Of a stretch of 64,000 nt of DNA, positions 1 to 8,945 are shown one piece after another (position 1 is the first letter of the stretch; each line of letters begins with the position of its first letter). The stretch covers positions 43,991 to 107,990 of the forward strand of contig NZ_MVID01000026.1 of NCBI RefSeq assembly GCF_002086815.1, given 5' to 3'. The position numbers and the translations under genes were made by a program. Origin of the DNA: Mycolicibacterium parafortuitum (GTDB lineage Bacteria > Actinomycetota > Actinomycetes > Mycobacteriales > Mycobacteriaceae). The notes under the pieces were generated by a model. The model saw only the letters and a program-made list of their open reading frames with translations, made no database searches and was not told the DNA's origin.

Positions 1-516
1 GCCGACCTGCCCCGCGTTGACCTGATGGGCTTCGCGCAGCCGCAGCCGACGATCCACCTCGTCGCGGATGCGGAACTCCTCGCTGAGCCGGCGCGCCGAT
101 TCGACCACCAGATCGGCGGCGCGCCCACCGAACGGCGCGCCGGTGCGGTAGGCGCCGTAGAGCATCGCCCGGGCCCGGCCGTCGACGAGCACCGGCACCG
201 CCAGCACCGACTGGATGCCTTCCGAGAGCACCGGGCCGTCGTAGTCGTGGGTGATCGACGCGGCGTTGCGGTAGTCGGCGACCGCCAGTGGCCGGCCCGC
301 GACCATGCTGGCGCCGCCGAGACCGGAGTTCGACCGCACCGCCAGCCCGCGCAATCCCCCGGTCCTCAGACCGTGGTACTCGCTGATCAGCAGCGTGTCC
401 TCGTGCACCTCGCCGCCGAACAGCACCGGAACGCCGCCGAGGGCCGCCACCCGCCGCAGTTCCGCGCGTAACGCATCCCCGTCGCGGGGTCGCAGCAGCG
501 GCGATACGGCGGACAT
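1..516 (-). CDS. GAF-domain regulator, N-terminal part (runs off the left edge)
   Basis: An open frame of 172 codons starts with ATG at 516 and continues beyond base 1, so only the N-terminus is visible. The visible part reads as a GAF sensory domain of the kind found in helix-turn-helix activators: a stretch like TLLISEYHGL, then a GLGG turn, ADYRNA, and a hydrophobic SVLAVPVLVDG strand typical of GAF cores. It ends in a charged segment (RIRDEVDRRLRLREAH) that usually links GAF to the next domain. The gene is divergent from the acyl-CoA synthetase at 577, with 60 bases between the start codons, so it may regulate that gene; this is inference. The DNA-binding domain, expected C-terminal as in LuxR/GAF regulators, lies outside the window, so the family is not certain. 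Confidence 0.7.
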   Translation of the reverse strand, partial: MSAVSPLLRPRDGDALRAELRRVAALGGVPVLFGGEVHEDTLLISEYHGLRTGGLRGLAVRSNSGLGGASMVAGRPLAVADYRNAASITHDYDGPVLSEGIQSVLAVPVLVDGRARAMLYGAYRTGAPFGGRAADLVVESARRLSEEFRIRDEVDRRLRLREAHQVNAGQVG

Positions 517-576
517 CGGGCGGTACCCACTTTCGGGGGTAGTGGACGGACGAGTGTGACCTAGATCCTATTAGGC

Positions 577-2271
577 ATGGCGAGCAACACCGATCTCCTC
601 GACACCCTCCGCAGCGCCCGCGACCACCTGGTCACCGTCATGGCCGACTACGACAAGGCCGTGGAGACCTTCGAGTGGCCGCGGGTCACCGGCCCGTTCA
701 ACTGGGCCACCGACTGGTTCGACGCGATCGCCCGCGGCAACGACGGCGTCGCGCTGTGGATCGTCGAGGAGGACGGCCGCGAACTGAAGGTCACCTTCGA
801 CGAGATGGCCCGCCGCTCGGACCAGGTCGCGACCTGGCTGGGCGGCCTCGGCGTCGGCAAGGGCGACCGGGTCATCCTGATGCTCGGCAACCAGGTCGAG
901 CTGTGGGAGTCGATGCTCGCGGTCGCCAAGCTGGGCGCGGTCATCATGCCGACGACCGGCGCGCTGGGCCCGGCGGATCTGGCCGACCGGATCCGCCGCG
1001 GCGGGGCCGGGTTCGTGATCGCCAACGCCACCGACGCGCCGAAGTTCGCCGAGGTGGACGGCGACTACGTCCGCATCGCCGTCGGCGCCCCGGTCGACGG
1101 CTGGCGTCCCTACAGCGACGCCGACGCCGCCGAGGCCCGCCCCCACGCTCCGCAGACCTGCACCGACGACCCGCTGCTGGTGTACTTCACCTCCGGCACC
1201 ACCAGCAAGCCCAAGCTCGTCGAGCACTCCCAGATCAGTTATCCCGTCGGCCATCTGACGACGATGGCGTGGATCGGCGTGCGGCCCGGTGACGTGCACC
1301 TGGCGATCAGCGCTCCGGGGTGGGCCAAGCATGCCTGGAGCTGCTTCTTCACACCGTGGATCGCCGAGGCGACGATCTTCGTCTACAACTACGCGCGCTT
1401 CGACGCGGCCGCGCTGCTCGGGCAGCTGCGCCGGGCCGGGGTCAACACGTTCTGCGCGCCGCCGACGGTGTGGCGCATGCTGATCCAAGCCGACCTCGGG
1501 GAGCGGCCCGCCGGGCTGCGTGAAGTGCTCGGTGCGGGCGAACCGCTCAACCCCGAGGTGATCAGCGCGGTGGAACGTGCGTGGGGGCTGACCATCCGCG
1601 ACGGTTTCGGCCAGACCGAGACAACGCTGCAGATCGGCAATACCCCGGGCCAGCCGGTCAAAGCCGGTTCGATGGGCCGCCCGATGCCCGGGGTGCCGGT
1701 GGTGCTGGTGGACCCGCTGACCGGTGAGCTCGCCGACGAGGGCGAGATCTGCCTCGATCTCAGTCGCAAACCGCTGAACCTGATGACCGGTTATCTCGGT
1801 GACGACGAACGCAACGCGCAGGTGATGCACGGCGGCTACTACCACACCGGCGACGTCGCGAGCCGCGACGCCGACGGCTACATCACCTACATCGGCCGCA
1901 CCGACGACGTGTTCAAATCCTCGGACTACAAGGTGTCGCCGTTCGAGCTGGAAAGCGTGCTGATCGAGCATCCCGCGGTGGTCGAGGCCGCGGTGGTCCC
2001 CCAGCCCGACGACACCCGGCTGGCCGTTCCGAAGGCCTACGTCGCGCTGGCCGACGGCTGGTCGGCCGACCGGGACACCGCGAAAGCGATCCTGGAGTAC
2101 GCCCGCGACCACCTCGCCCCGTATCTGAAGGTGCGCCGTGTCGAATTCTTCGACCTGCCCAAGACCATTTCGGGCAAGATCCGTCGTGTCGAGCTCCGTG
2201 AGCGCGAGGAATCCGCGCATCGGACCGGCCAGGGCATCGACACCGAATACCGCTACGAGGACCTGGTCTGA
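577..2271 (+). CDS. AMP-forming acyl-CoA synthetase, ACSM-like
   Basis: The 564-residue protein activates a carboxylic acid to an acyl-adenylate and then the CoA thioester. All core adenylation motifs are present: the phosphate loop YFTSGTTSKPK near residue 202, GFGQTET near 347, YYHTGDVASRD near 424 and the C-terminal lysine in TISGKIRR near 534. The phosphate loop has Ser where most relatives have Gly (GTTSKPK). The HAWSCFFTPW segment resembles medium-chain (ACSM) or acetyl-CoA synthetase-like enzymes more than long-chain FadD proteins; the acid used cannot be told. It precedes a second synthetase by 13 bases, so the two are probably co-transcribed. No strong ribosome binding site precedes the ATG at 577, and a short-leader transcript is possible. 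Confidence 0.85.
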   Translation: MASNTDLLDTLRSARDHLVTVMADYDKAVETFEWPRVTGPFNWATDWFDAIARGNDGVALWIVEEDGRELKVTFDEMARRSDQVATWLGGLGVGKGDRVILMLGNQVELWESMLAVAKLGAVIMPTTGALGPADLADRIRRGGAGFVIANATDAPKFAEVDGDYVRIAVGAPVDGWRPYSDADAAEARPHAPQTCTDDPLLVYFTSGTTSKPKLVEHSQISYPVGHLTTMAWIGVRPGDVHLAISAPGWAKHAWSCFFTPWIAEATIFVYNYARFDAAALLGQLRRAGVNTFCAPPTVWRMLIQADLGERPAGLREVLGAGEPLNPEVISAVERAWGLTIRDGFGQTETTLQIGNTPGQPVKAGSMGRPMPGVPVVLVDPLTGELADEGEICLDLSRKPLNLMTGYLGDDERNAQVMHGGYYHTGDVASRDADGYITYIGRTDDVFKSSDYKVSPFELESVLIEHPAVVEAAVVPQPDDTRLAVPKAYVALADGWSADRDTAKAILEYARDHLAPYLKVRRVEFFDLPKTISGKIRRVELREREESAHRTGQGIDTEYRYEDLV

Positions 2272-2284
2272 GTAAGGAGACACC

Positions 2285-3898
2285 GTGACCGAGTCCTACG
2301 ACGCAGGCCCGACCGACATCCCGATCCTCGAGGAGACGATCGGGGCGAACTTCGAGCGCATCGCGCGCACCCACCCCGACCTCGACGCGCTCGTCGACGT
2401 CGCCACCGGCAGACGCTGGACCTACGCCGAACTCGACGCCGAGATCGACGCGGTGGCCAAGGGTTTGATCGCCCTCGGGGTCGACCGCGGCGACCGGGTC
2501 GGCATCTGGTCACCGAACTGCCCCGAATGGGCGCTCGCGCAGTACGCGACGGCGAAGATCGGGGCGATCCTGGTCAACATCAACCCGGCCTACCGCACCC
2601 ACGAACTGCGCTACGTGCTGGAGCAGTCCGGCGTCTCGACGCTGATCTCGGCGACGCAGTTCAAAACCTCCGACTACGTCGCGATGGTCGACGAGGTCCG
2701 CCCTGACGTCGACACCTTGGCGACGGTGTTGTTCATCGGCACCGAGGACTGGGACACGCTGCGCGCGCGGGGATCCGACGTCGACGACGCCGAGTTGCGG
2801 CGCCGCGGTGCCGCGCTGTCCAACGACGACCCGATCAACATCCAGTACACCTCCGGCACAACGGGATTCCCCAAGGGCGCGACGCTGTCGCACCGCAACA
2901 TCCTCAACAACGGGTTCTTCGTCACCGAACAGATCCGCCTGCGGGCCGGGGACAAGCTGTGCATCCCGGTGCCGTTCTACCACTGCTTCGGCATGGTGAT
3001 GGGCAACCTCGGGTGCACGACGCACGGCGCGACGATCGTGATCCCGGCACCGGCCTTCGACGCCGGACTGACCCTGGACGCGATCGAGAAGGAAAGGTGC
3101 GCGGGGGTTTACGGCGTGCCGACGATGTTCATCGCGATGCAGAACCATCCCGATTTCGCCGATCGGGATCTGTCGTCGCTGCGCACCGGCATCATGGCCG
3201 GCGCGGTGTGCCCGGTCGAGGTGATGAAACGCTGCGTCGAGGACATGAACATGGCGGAGGTGTCGATCGCCTACGGGATGACCGAGACGTCCCCGGTGTC
3301 ATGCCAGACGCTGTTCGACGACGACCTCGAACGCCGCACCTCCTCGATCGGGCGGGTACATCCGCACGTCGAGATCAAGATCGTCGACCCGGAGACCGGG
3401 GACGTCGTCGAGCGCGGCACCCCCGGGGAGTTCTGCACCCGGGGCTATTCGGTGATGCTGGGTTACTGGCGCGACGAGGAGAAGACCGCCGAGGCCGTCG
3501 ACGCGGACGGGTGGATGCACACCGGAGATCTGGCGGTGATGCGCTCGGACGGTTACTGCAACATCGTCGGCCGGATCAAGGATCTGGTGATCCGCGGCGG
3601 CGAGAACATCTACCCCCGCGAGATCGAGGAGTTCCTGTACACCCATCCCGACATCGAGGACGCCCAGGTGGTCGGCGTGCCCGATGAGAGGTACGGCGAA
3701 GAGCTGTGCGCGTGGTTACGGATGCGGCCGGGTCGGCGCCCGCTGGATGCGGCCGCGGTGCGCGAGTTCGCGACCGGCAAGCTCGCGCACTACAAGATCC
3801 CGCGCTACGTGCACATCGTCGACGAATTCCCGATGACGGTGACCGGCAAGATCCGCAAGGTCGAGATGCGCGAGGAGAGCGCCCGGCTGTTCGGGTGA
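2285..3898 (+). CDS. Fatty-acyl-CoA ligase, FadD35-like
   Basis: This 537-residue AMP-dependent ligase activates fatty acids to acyl-CoA. It carries YTSGTTGFPKG near residue 187, YGMTETS near 330, MHTGDLAVM near 413, GRIKDLVIRGGENIYP near 426 and the catalytic lysine in TGKIRK near 520. The GTG start at 2285 has a good ribosome binding site (AAGGAGA) five bases upstream. Length and motifs fit the FadD35/AlkK-type medium-chain ligases of mycobacteria. It sits 13 bases after the first synthetase, so the two are likely one transcript ending at the hairpin at 3911. Exact chain-length preference is not visible. Confidence 0.85.
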   Translation: MTESYDAGPTDIPILEETIGANFERIARTHPDLDALVDVATGRRWTYAELDAEIDAVAKGLIALGVDRGDRVGIWSPNCPEWALAQYATAKIGAILVNINPAYRTHELRYVLEQSGVSTLISATQFKTSDYVAMVDEVRPDVDTLATVLFIGTEDWDTLRARGSDVDDAELRRRGAALSNDDPINIQYTSGTTGFPKGATLSHRNILNNGFFVTEQIRLRAGDKLCIPVPFYHCFGMVMGNLGCTTHGATIVIPAPAFDAGLTLDAIEKERCAGVYGVPTMFIAMQNHPDFADRDLSSLRTGIMAGAVCPVEVMKRCVEDMNMAEVSIAYGMTETSPVSCQTLFDDDLERRTSSIGRVHPHVEIKIVDPETGDVVERGTPGEFCTRGYSVMLGYWRDEEKTAEAVDADGWMHTGDLAVMRSDGYCNIVGRIKDLVIRGGENIYPREIEEFLYTHPDIEDAQVVGVPDERYGEELCAWLRMRPGRRPLDAAAVREFATGKLAHYKIPRYVHIVDEFPMTVTGKIRKVEMREESARLFG

Positions 3899-3910
3899 GG
3901 ACACACAAGA

Positions 3911-3938
3911 GGGGCGCCCCCACCACCAGGAGCGCCCC
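3911..3938. terminator. Bidirectional hairpin terminator
   Basis: GGGGCGC (3911-3917) pairs with GCGCCCC (3932-3938) across a 14-base loop. It lies 12 bases after the ligase stop and 13 bases before the stop of the convergent small gene, so it can end both transcripts. No U-run follows on the plus strand, as is common for mycobacterial terminators. Confidence 0.65.
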
Positions 3939-3951
3939 CCGTGCCGCGCGG

Positions 3952-4107
3952 CTACACCACCTGAAGAGGCGGCGTCATCACGCGGGATTGGTAGGACGGG
4001 TGCCGGCGCATGGCTTCTTCGAACTCTCGCGAACGGCGGTCCGGCGCATGGAAGGCCGGATGGGTGTCGAGTCGAATAACAACGGCGCCTGTATTCGTCG
4101 TCATCAT
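3952..4107 (-). CDS. Small conserved-looking protein, 51 residues
   Basis: A 51-residue frame starts at the ATG at 4107 and begins MMTTNTGAVVIRLDTHPAFH. A strong purine-rich ribosome binding site (GAGAGGGG) sits five bases upstream; an in-frame ATG at 4122 overlaps that site and is less likely. The protein is soluble, basic in the middle (RRSREFEEAMRRHPSY) and has no transmembrane segment. It ends just before the shared terminator at 3911-3938 and is convergent with the ligase. I do not recognise the family. The ribosome binding site and terminator argue that it is a real gene. Confidence 0.6.
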   Translation of the reverse strand: MMTTNTGAVVIRLDTHPAFHAPDRRSREFEEAMRRHPSYQSRVMTPPLQVV

Positions 4108-4219
4108 CAACGCCCCTCTCATGAACCGAATGTGTTCTTCAAGAGTCCTGCCCGCGCCTGAGCGTGGAGCTCAGCGCAGTCCGTGAAGTTGCTGAGAAAA
4201 TGCCCACCCGGAAGCGCGG

Positions 4220-5410
4220 CTAAACGTCGATCGCCGGTTTCAGCGACAACACACTGATATCGGGCGGCGCACCGATCCGCAGCGGCGGACCCCAGAACCC
4301 CGCGCCGCGCGTGACGTACAGCTGGGTGTCCCTGACCTGCGACAATCCCCCGAGCGACGGTTGTGCGAGCTCGACGAGGTAGTGGAACGGCCACATCTGG
4401 CCGCCGTGGGTGTGACCCGACAACTGCAGATCCACCCCGCGGTCGGCGGCGTCGGCGACCTGGATCGGCTGATGGGCGAGCAGGACGGTCGCGCTGGTGG
4501 GGTCCACCCCGGCGAGTGCGGCGTCGAAGTCGGGTGGATCCGAGCGCGACGCACCCGCGACGTCGTTGACGCCGGCCAGATCGAACGCGGCGCCGCCGCG
4601 GGAGATCCGGGTGTTCTCGTTGCGCAGCACGTTCAGCCCGAAGCGGTCCAGTTCACGCAGCCACTCCGCGGTGTCGCCGACGAAGTACTCGTGGTTGCCG
4701 GTGACGAAGAAGGAGCCCTCGCGCGACACCAGGTCCTTCAGCGGTTCGGCGGCCGAGCCGAGTTCCTCGACGGTGCCGTCGACCAGATCCCCGACCACGG
4801 CGACGAGGTCGGGCTCGGTTTCGTTGATCATCCGCACGATCCGCTCGGTGTGCGCGCGGCCGAGCAGCGGTCCGAGGTGGATGTCGGACACCACCGCGAT
4901 ACGGAACCCGTCGAACGCCGGGTGAAGTCGCGGCATCCGCACCGGAACCCGCAGCACGTCCGGTGCGCCCAGCGCCCGCGCGGCCCCGAAGCCGGTCAAC
5001 CCGACGGCGGCCGCGCCGGCTGTCACCGCCGCGGTGCGCGCCAGGAACAACCGGCGGTCCGGCGCGGGTGGGTCCACCGGCGGCTCGTCCGCCGGCGGTC
5101 CATCTACCGGCGGCTCGTCGGCCGGTATCCGCCTGCGCAGTATCAGCCGCACCGGTTCGAGCACGAGCAGCGCCAGGACCAGGTAGAACAGCAGGCCGAA
5201 CCACAGGTAGCCGGGCCACGCCACCCAGCGCGATGCGGTGACGTCGGCGACGCGTGGCACCACCAGCGCCGCGATCAGCAGGAGCAACAGCGCGACGAGC
5301 AGACCCGATGCCAGCAGGCGGGCCCGGCCCCGGGTGGTGTCCTTGACGGTCCGCTTCCAGACGTACAGATGCATCAGCGCGAGGATCGAACCGAGAACAA
5401 GGAAGAACAT
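4220..5410 (-). CDS. Membrane-anchored metallophosphoesterase (YkuE-like)
   Basis: The 396-residue protein combines an N-terminal membrane region with a calcineurin-type phosphoesterase domain. Hydrophobic segments lie at about 1-17, 34-56 and 64-90. A Pro/Asp/Glu-rich linker (about 96-118, repeats of the DEPPVD type) leads to DRRLFLARTAAVTAGAAA (118-135), which looks like a twin-arginine (RRLFL) signal placed internally. The metal-binding motifs follow: SDIHLG (Asp176, His178), GDLVDG, GNHEYF and SGHTHGG, as in two-metal phosphoesterases such as YkuE. ATG at 5410 has AGGA upstream; a GTG at 5488 would add 26 residues. The gene is divergent from dacB1. The substrate is unknown; cell-envelope phosphoesters are a guess from topology. 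Confidence 0.85.
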   Translation of the reverse strand: MFFLVLGSILALMHLYVWKRTVKDTTRGRARLLASGLLVALLLLLIAALVVPRVADVTASRWVAWPGYLWFGLLFYLVLALLVLEPVRLILRRRIPADEPPVDGPPADEPPVDPPAPDRRLFLARTAAVTAGAAAVGLTGFGAARALGAPDVLRVPVRMPRLHPAFDGFRIAVVSDIHLGPLLGRAHTERIVRMINETEPDLVAVVGDLVDGTVEELGSAAEPLKDLVSREGSFFVTGNHEYFVGDTAEWLRELDRFGLNVLRNENTRISRGGAAFDLAGVNDVAGASRSDPPDFDAALAGVDPTSATVLLAHQPIQVADAADRGVDLQLSGHTHGGQMWPFHYLVELAQPSLGGLSQVRDTQLYVTRGAGFWGPPLRIGAPPDISVLSLKPAIDV

Positions 5411-5537
5411 TCCAGTCCTAACGCCGGGAGGGACCCAGCCTAGCCAGTCCAGCCGAGTCACAGCTGAAACTCTGACCCCAGCTGTCACCGCGTGGCTCCC
5501 CGCCCCGACCCGTTCGATCGCTTAATCTGCGCAGATC

Positions 5538-6755
5538 ATGGCGACCATACGCACAGCCCTTCTGCGCGCATCTGCGCTGGTCACATCGTCGATGCTGGTT
5601 CTGGCCCCGGTCGCGGCCGCCCAGCCCGACCCCGCCGTGGCCCCCTGCCCGTACCGGGTCACGACGCCACCCGCGGTCGACGCGTCAGAGGTGCCGAAGC
5701 CGGGTGACCCGACGCCCGGACCGCTGCCCGTGCCCGCCAAGCCGATGGGCGGCGACGCGTTGTCCGGCTGCGGCGTCATCACCGCGCCCGGCGCCCCGCC
5801 GGTCCCCGGGGACGTCTCGGCGGAGGCCTGGCTGGTCGCCGACCTCGACACCGGCGACGTGATCGCCGCCCGCGATCCGCACGGCAGGCACCGGCCCGCG
5901 AGCATCATCAAGGTCCTGACCGCGATGCAGGCGATCCGCGACCTGCCGCTGATGAAGACCGTGCCCGGCACCCCCGAGGACGCGGCGCAGGAGGGCACCA
6001 AGGTCGGTGTCGGCGAGGGCGGCGTCTACACCGTCAACGACCTGCTGCACGGTCTGATGATGTACTCGGGCAACGACGCGGCCCACGCGCTGGCGATGCA
6101 GATGGGCGGCATGGACACCGCCCTGAACAAGATCAACTCACTGGCCGGCAAGCTCGGCGCACGCGACACCCGCGTCGCCACCCCGTCGGGTCTCGACGGC
6201 CCGGGAATGAGCACATCGGCCTACGACATCGGGCTGTTCTACCGCTACGCGTGGCAGAACCCGGTGTTCGCCGACATCGTCGCGACCCGATCGACGCAGT
6301 TCCCCGGCCGCGACGGCGCCGGATACCCGATCGAGAACGACAACAAGCTGCTGGCCAACTATCCGGGCGCGCTCGGCGGCAAGACGGGCTTCACCGACGA
6401 CGCCGGGCAGACGTTCGTCGGCGCGGCCGAGCGCGACGGCAGGCGTCTGGTCGCGGTGCTGCTGCGCGGTACGCGGCAGCCGATCGCGCCATGGGAGCAG
6501 GCCGCGCGACTGCTCGACTACGGGTTCACCACCGCGCCGGGCACCAAGGTCGGCTCTCTGGTGGAACCGGATCCGTCGCTCGGGGGCACCGTCGAGGACC
6601 CCGCGGCCGCGACCCTGTCGAAGAACAATGCGAGCGCGGTGCTGCCCGACGTCGACGCGATGCCGGTACGGGTCGGGGTCGGGGTGATCGGCGCCGTCAT
6701 CGTGTTCAGCCTGATCATGGGCGCCCGGGCACTGAACCGCAGGCCGGTGCGTTAG
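5538..6755 (+). CDS. dacB1: D-alanyl-D-alanine carboxypeptidase (DacB1-like PBP)
   Basis: This 405-residue low-molecular-weight penicillin-binding protein trims the terminal D-Ala from peptidoglycan pentapeptides outside the membrane. A signal peptide occupies about residues 1-29. The serine-protease-like motifs are SIIK (Ser122, Lys125), SGN (177-179) and KTG (282-284). A C-terminal hydrophobic segment (VGVGVIGAVIVFSLIMGA) anchors it. Length equals that of M. tuberculosis DacB1 (Rv3330), and the following YihY protein and trpS match that locus. Its stop overlaps the stop of the convergent gene by four bases (TTAG), so no terminator separates them. Confidence 0.9.
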   Translation: MATIRTALLRASALVTSSMLVLAPVAAAQPDPAVAPCPYRVTTPPAVDASEVPKPGDPTPGPLPVPAKPMGGDALSGCGVITAPGAPPVPGDVSAEAWLVADLDTGDVIAARDPHGRHRPASIIKVLTAMQAIRDLPLMKTVPGTPEDAAQEGTKVGVGEGGVYTVNDLLHGLMMYSGNDAAHALAMQMGGMDTALNKINSLAGKLGARDTRVATPSGLDGPGMSTSAYDIGLFYRYAWQNPVFADIVATRSTQFPGRDGAGYPIENDNKLLANYPGALGGKTGFTDDAGQTFVGAAERDGRRLVAVLLRGTRQPIAPWEQAARLLDYGFTTAPGTKVGSLVEPDPSLGGTVEDPAAATLSKNNASAVLPDVDAMPVRVGVGVIGAVIVFSLIMGARALNRRPVR

Positions 6756-7792
6756 CGGCGGCGCCGCGAGAAGCTCAGCGCGCCAAGTGCTCCCGCCGTC
6801 GCCGCCGCGACCACCTGCCAGATCTGCAGTCCCGGACGGGCGATCACGCGGTTGTTGATGACCGCCGGTGGCGGAGCGGGGATCTCCTCCTCGCGCATGT
6901 TCTCCGGAACCGTCGCCGCCCAGCACGTCGAGAACAGGATGAGCCGAGACGTGATGTACGCGAACACCATCAGGCCGAGCACCGGACCGAACGTGGCCCC
7001 CGCCGGCCCGGTCAGCACCGAACGCAGGTAGATCGAACCGACCAGCTTGAACACCTCGAACGCGACCGCCGCGATCAGCCCCGCGCGCACACTGCTGCGG
7101 AAGCTGAGCGACTCGCGCGGAAGCCGGGCGATGATCCAGGTGAACAGCAGCCACGACACCAGCACCGACACCGTGATCGACGACAATCGCAGCACCACCG
7201 TCAGCACCGGCGAATCGGGAAAACCCATCCAGTTCAACACGTTCTCCAGCACCGAGGAGTTCCCCAGCGCCGACAGCACGAGCGTGACGAGGATCGCGGC
7301 GAACGTCGTCACCAGGGCCACCAGATCCGACAGCTTGGTCTTGACGAAGCCGTCGGCCTCCTCGCGGAACAGCCCCCACATCTGGCTCAGCGCCTCACGC
7401 AGATTCGCCATCCAGCCCAGCCCGGCCCATGCCGCGGTCGCCAACCCGATGATGCCGACGGCGCCGCGCGACTCGATCGCCGAATCCATCAGGGTGACGA
7501 GCTGCTGACCCAGCTCACTGCTGAACGTCGACCTGATCCGGTCCTCCACCTGCTGCAGCAGCTCGGGCTCGTTGGCCAGCACGAAACCGCCCACCGAGAA
7601 CCCGAGCATCAACAGCGGGAACAGCGCGAAGATCGTGAAGTACGTGATGCCCGCGGCGTAGAAGTCGCCCTTGGCGTCGTTGTAGCGCTGCTGGGCGCGC
7701 ATCACATGGTCGAACCACGGCATCCGGGCCCGTAACCGGTCCACGAAGCCCGGTTTCTCCTCGGGGTCGGCGGTGGCGGGCTGCGCTGTCAT
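6752..7792 (-). CDS. YihY/BrkB (YhjD-type) integral membrane protein
   Basis: A 346-residue inner-membrane protein of the YihY/virulence factor BrkB family, equivalent by position to Rv3335c. It has about six hydrophobic helices (for example AAGITYFTIFALFPLLML, LVALVTTFAAILVTLVLSA, SSITVSVLVSWLLFTWII, VLGLMVFAYITSRLILF) and a basic C-terminal tail. The family has been linked to lipid or lipopolysaccharide transport in other bacteria (YhjD), but the substrate here is not known. It is transcribed in the same direction as, and downstream of, trpS with a 45-base gap, so the two may share a transcript. Confidence 0.85.
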   Translation of the reverse strand: MTAQPATADPEEKPGFVDRLRARMPWFDHVMRAQQRYNDAKGDFYAAGITYFTIFALFPLLMLGFSVGGFVLANEPELLQQVEDRIRSTFSSELGQQLVTLMDSAIESRGAVGIIGLATAAWAGLGWMANLREALSQMWGLFREEADGFVKTKLSDLVALVTTFAAILVTLVLSALGNSSVLENVLNWMGFPDSPVLTVVLRLSSITVSVLVSWLLFTWIIARLPRESLSFRSSVRAGLIAAVAFEVFKLVGSIYLRSVLTGPAGATFGPVLGLMVFAYITSRLILFSTCWAATVPENMREEEIPAPPPAVINNRVIARPGLQIWQVVAAATAGALGALSFSRRRR

Positions 7793-7837
7793 CCGACCCC
7801 CTTATGTGGCTGTTCCTATGGAGCTATCGAGACGCAG

Positions 7838-8851
7838 CTATTGAGACGCTAGGAACCCTAACCGGTCGTATACCCGGCGCAACGTTTTCCCAGACACCTC
7901 GCGGGCACGTTCGGCGCCGCGGGCCAGCACCCGCTCCAGTTCCGCCGGATCGGCGAGCAACTCGTCGACCCGGGTCTTGATCGGGGTGACGAACTCGACC
8001 ACCGCCTCGGCGGTCTCCTTCTTCAGGTCCCCGTAGCCGCGCCCGGCGTACCCGTCGACGAGCGTGGCGATGTCGGTGCCCGTCACCGCCGACTGGATGG
8101 TCAGCAGGTTCGACACCCCGGGCTTGGCCTCCCGGTCGAAGCGGATCTCGCGCTCGCTGTCGGTGACCGCCGAGCGAATCTTCTTGGCCGTCTTGGCCGG
8201 TTCGTCGAGCAGGCTGATCAGCCCGGCGTCGGATTCGGCGGACTTGCTCATCTTCGCCGTCGGGTCCTGCAGGTCGAAGATCTTCGCGGTGGCCTTCGGG
8301 ATCATCGCCTCCGGGATCACGAAGGTGTCCGGGAACCGGGCGTTGATGCGCTGCGCGACGTCGCGCGCGAGCTCGAGGTGCTGCCGCTGGTCCTCCCCGA
8401 CCGGCACCAGTTCGGTGTCGTAGAGCAGTACGTCGGCGGCCATCAGCACCGGGTAGGTGAACAACCCGACCGTCGTCGAGTCCGCACCCTGCTTCTGCGA
8501 TTTGTCCTTGAACTGCGTCATCCGCGACGCCTGCCCGAATCCGGTGAAACACCCCAGCACCCATGCCAACTCGGAGTGGCTCGGCACATGGCTCTGCACG
8601 AACACCGTCGCCCGGTCCGGATCGATCCCCAGCGCCAGGTACTGCGCGGCGGTGACGAGCGTGCGCTTACGCAACGTGGCGGGATCCTGCGGGACCGTGA
8701 TCGCGTGCAGATCGACGACGCAGAAGTAGGCGTCGTAACCGTCCTGCAGGCTCACCCACTGGCTGACCGCTCCCAGGGCGTTGCCCAGGTGCAGCGAGTC
8801 GGAGGTGGGTTGCGCGCCCGAGAAGACGACGGGCCTGGCTGAGTTGCTCAT
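7838..8851 (-). CDS. trpS: Tryptophanyl-tRNA synthetase
   Basis: A class Ic aminoacyl-tRNA synthetase of 337 residues charging tRNA-Trp. The HIGH-type motif is HLGN (21-24) after SGAQPTSDSLHLG, and the KMSKS loop is intact near residues 200-204. Other family signatures include QDPTAKMSKS, GVSNLL and the C-terminal RVYDRLGF. I use the ATG at 8851 (MSNSARPVVFSG); a GTG-independent ATG at 8863 adds four residues. The gene lies between the YihY gene and the divergent lipase as at Rv3336c. The product is essential in most bacteria, and only one copy is visible here. Confidence 0.95.
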   Translation of the reverse strand: MSNSARPVVFSGAQPTSDSLHLGNALGAVSQWVSLQDGYDAYFCVVDLHAITVPQDPATLRKRTLVTAAQYLALGIDPDRATVFVQSHVPSHSELAWVLGCFTGFGQASRMTQFKDKSQKQGADSTTVGLFTYPVLMAADVLLYDTELVPVGEDQRQHLELARDVAQRINARFPDTFVIPEAMIPKATAKIFDLQDPTAKMSKSAESDAGLISLLDEPAKTAKKIRSAVTDSEREIRFDREAKPGVSNLLTIQSAVTGTDIATLVDGYAGRGYGDLKKETAEAVVEFVTPIKTRVDELLADPAELERVLARGAERAREVSGKTLRRVYDRLGFLASQ

Positions 8852-8945
8852 GGTGACACCCATCTTCTCAAAGCCTCAATCCCGGGTGTTCGCGTGCCGC
8901 CCGGCTACCATTCCGGCGAGTCATTGATCTTGATCAGGGGGTCCC

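Noticed and set aside
571..2283. 570-codon open frame on the minus strand opposite the first acyl-CoA synthetase
   Set aside because: It mirrors the plus-strand gene; its translation is low-complexity Arg/His/Gly/Val-rich with no motif, a typical GC-rich antisense shadow.
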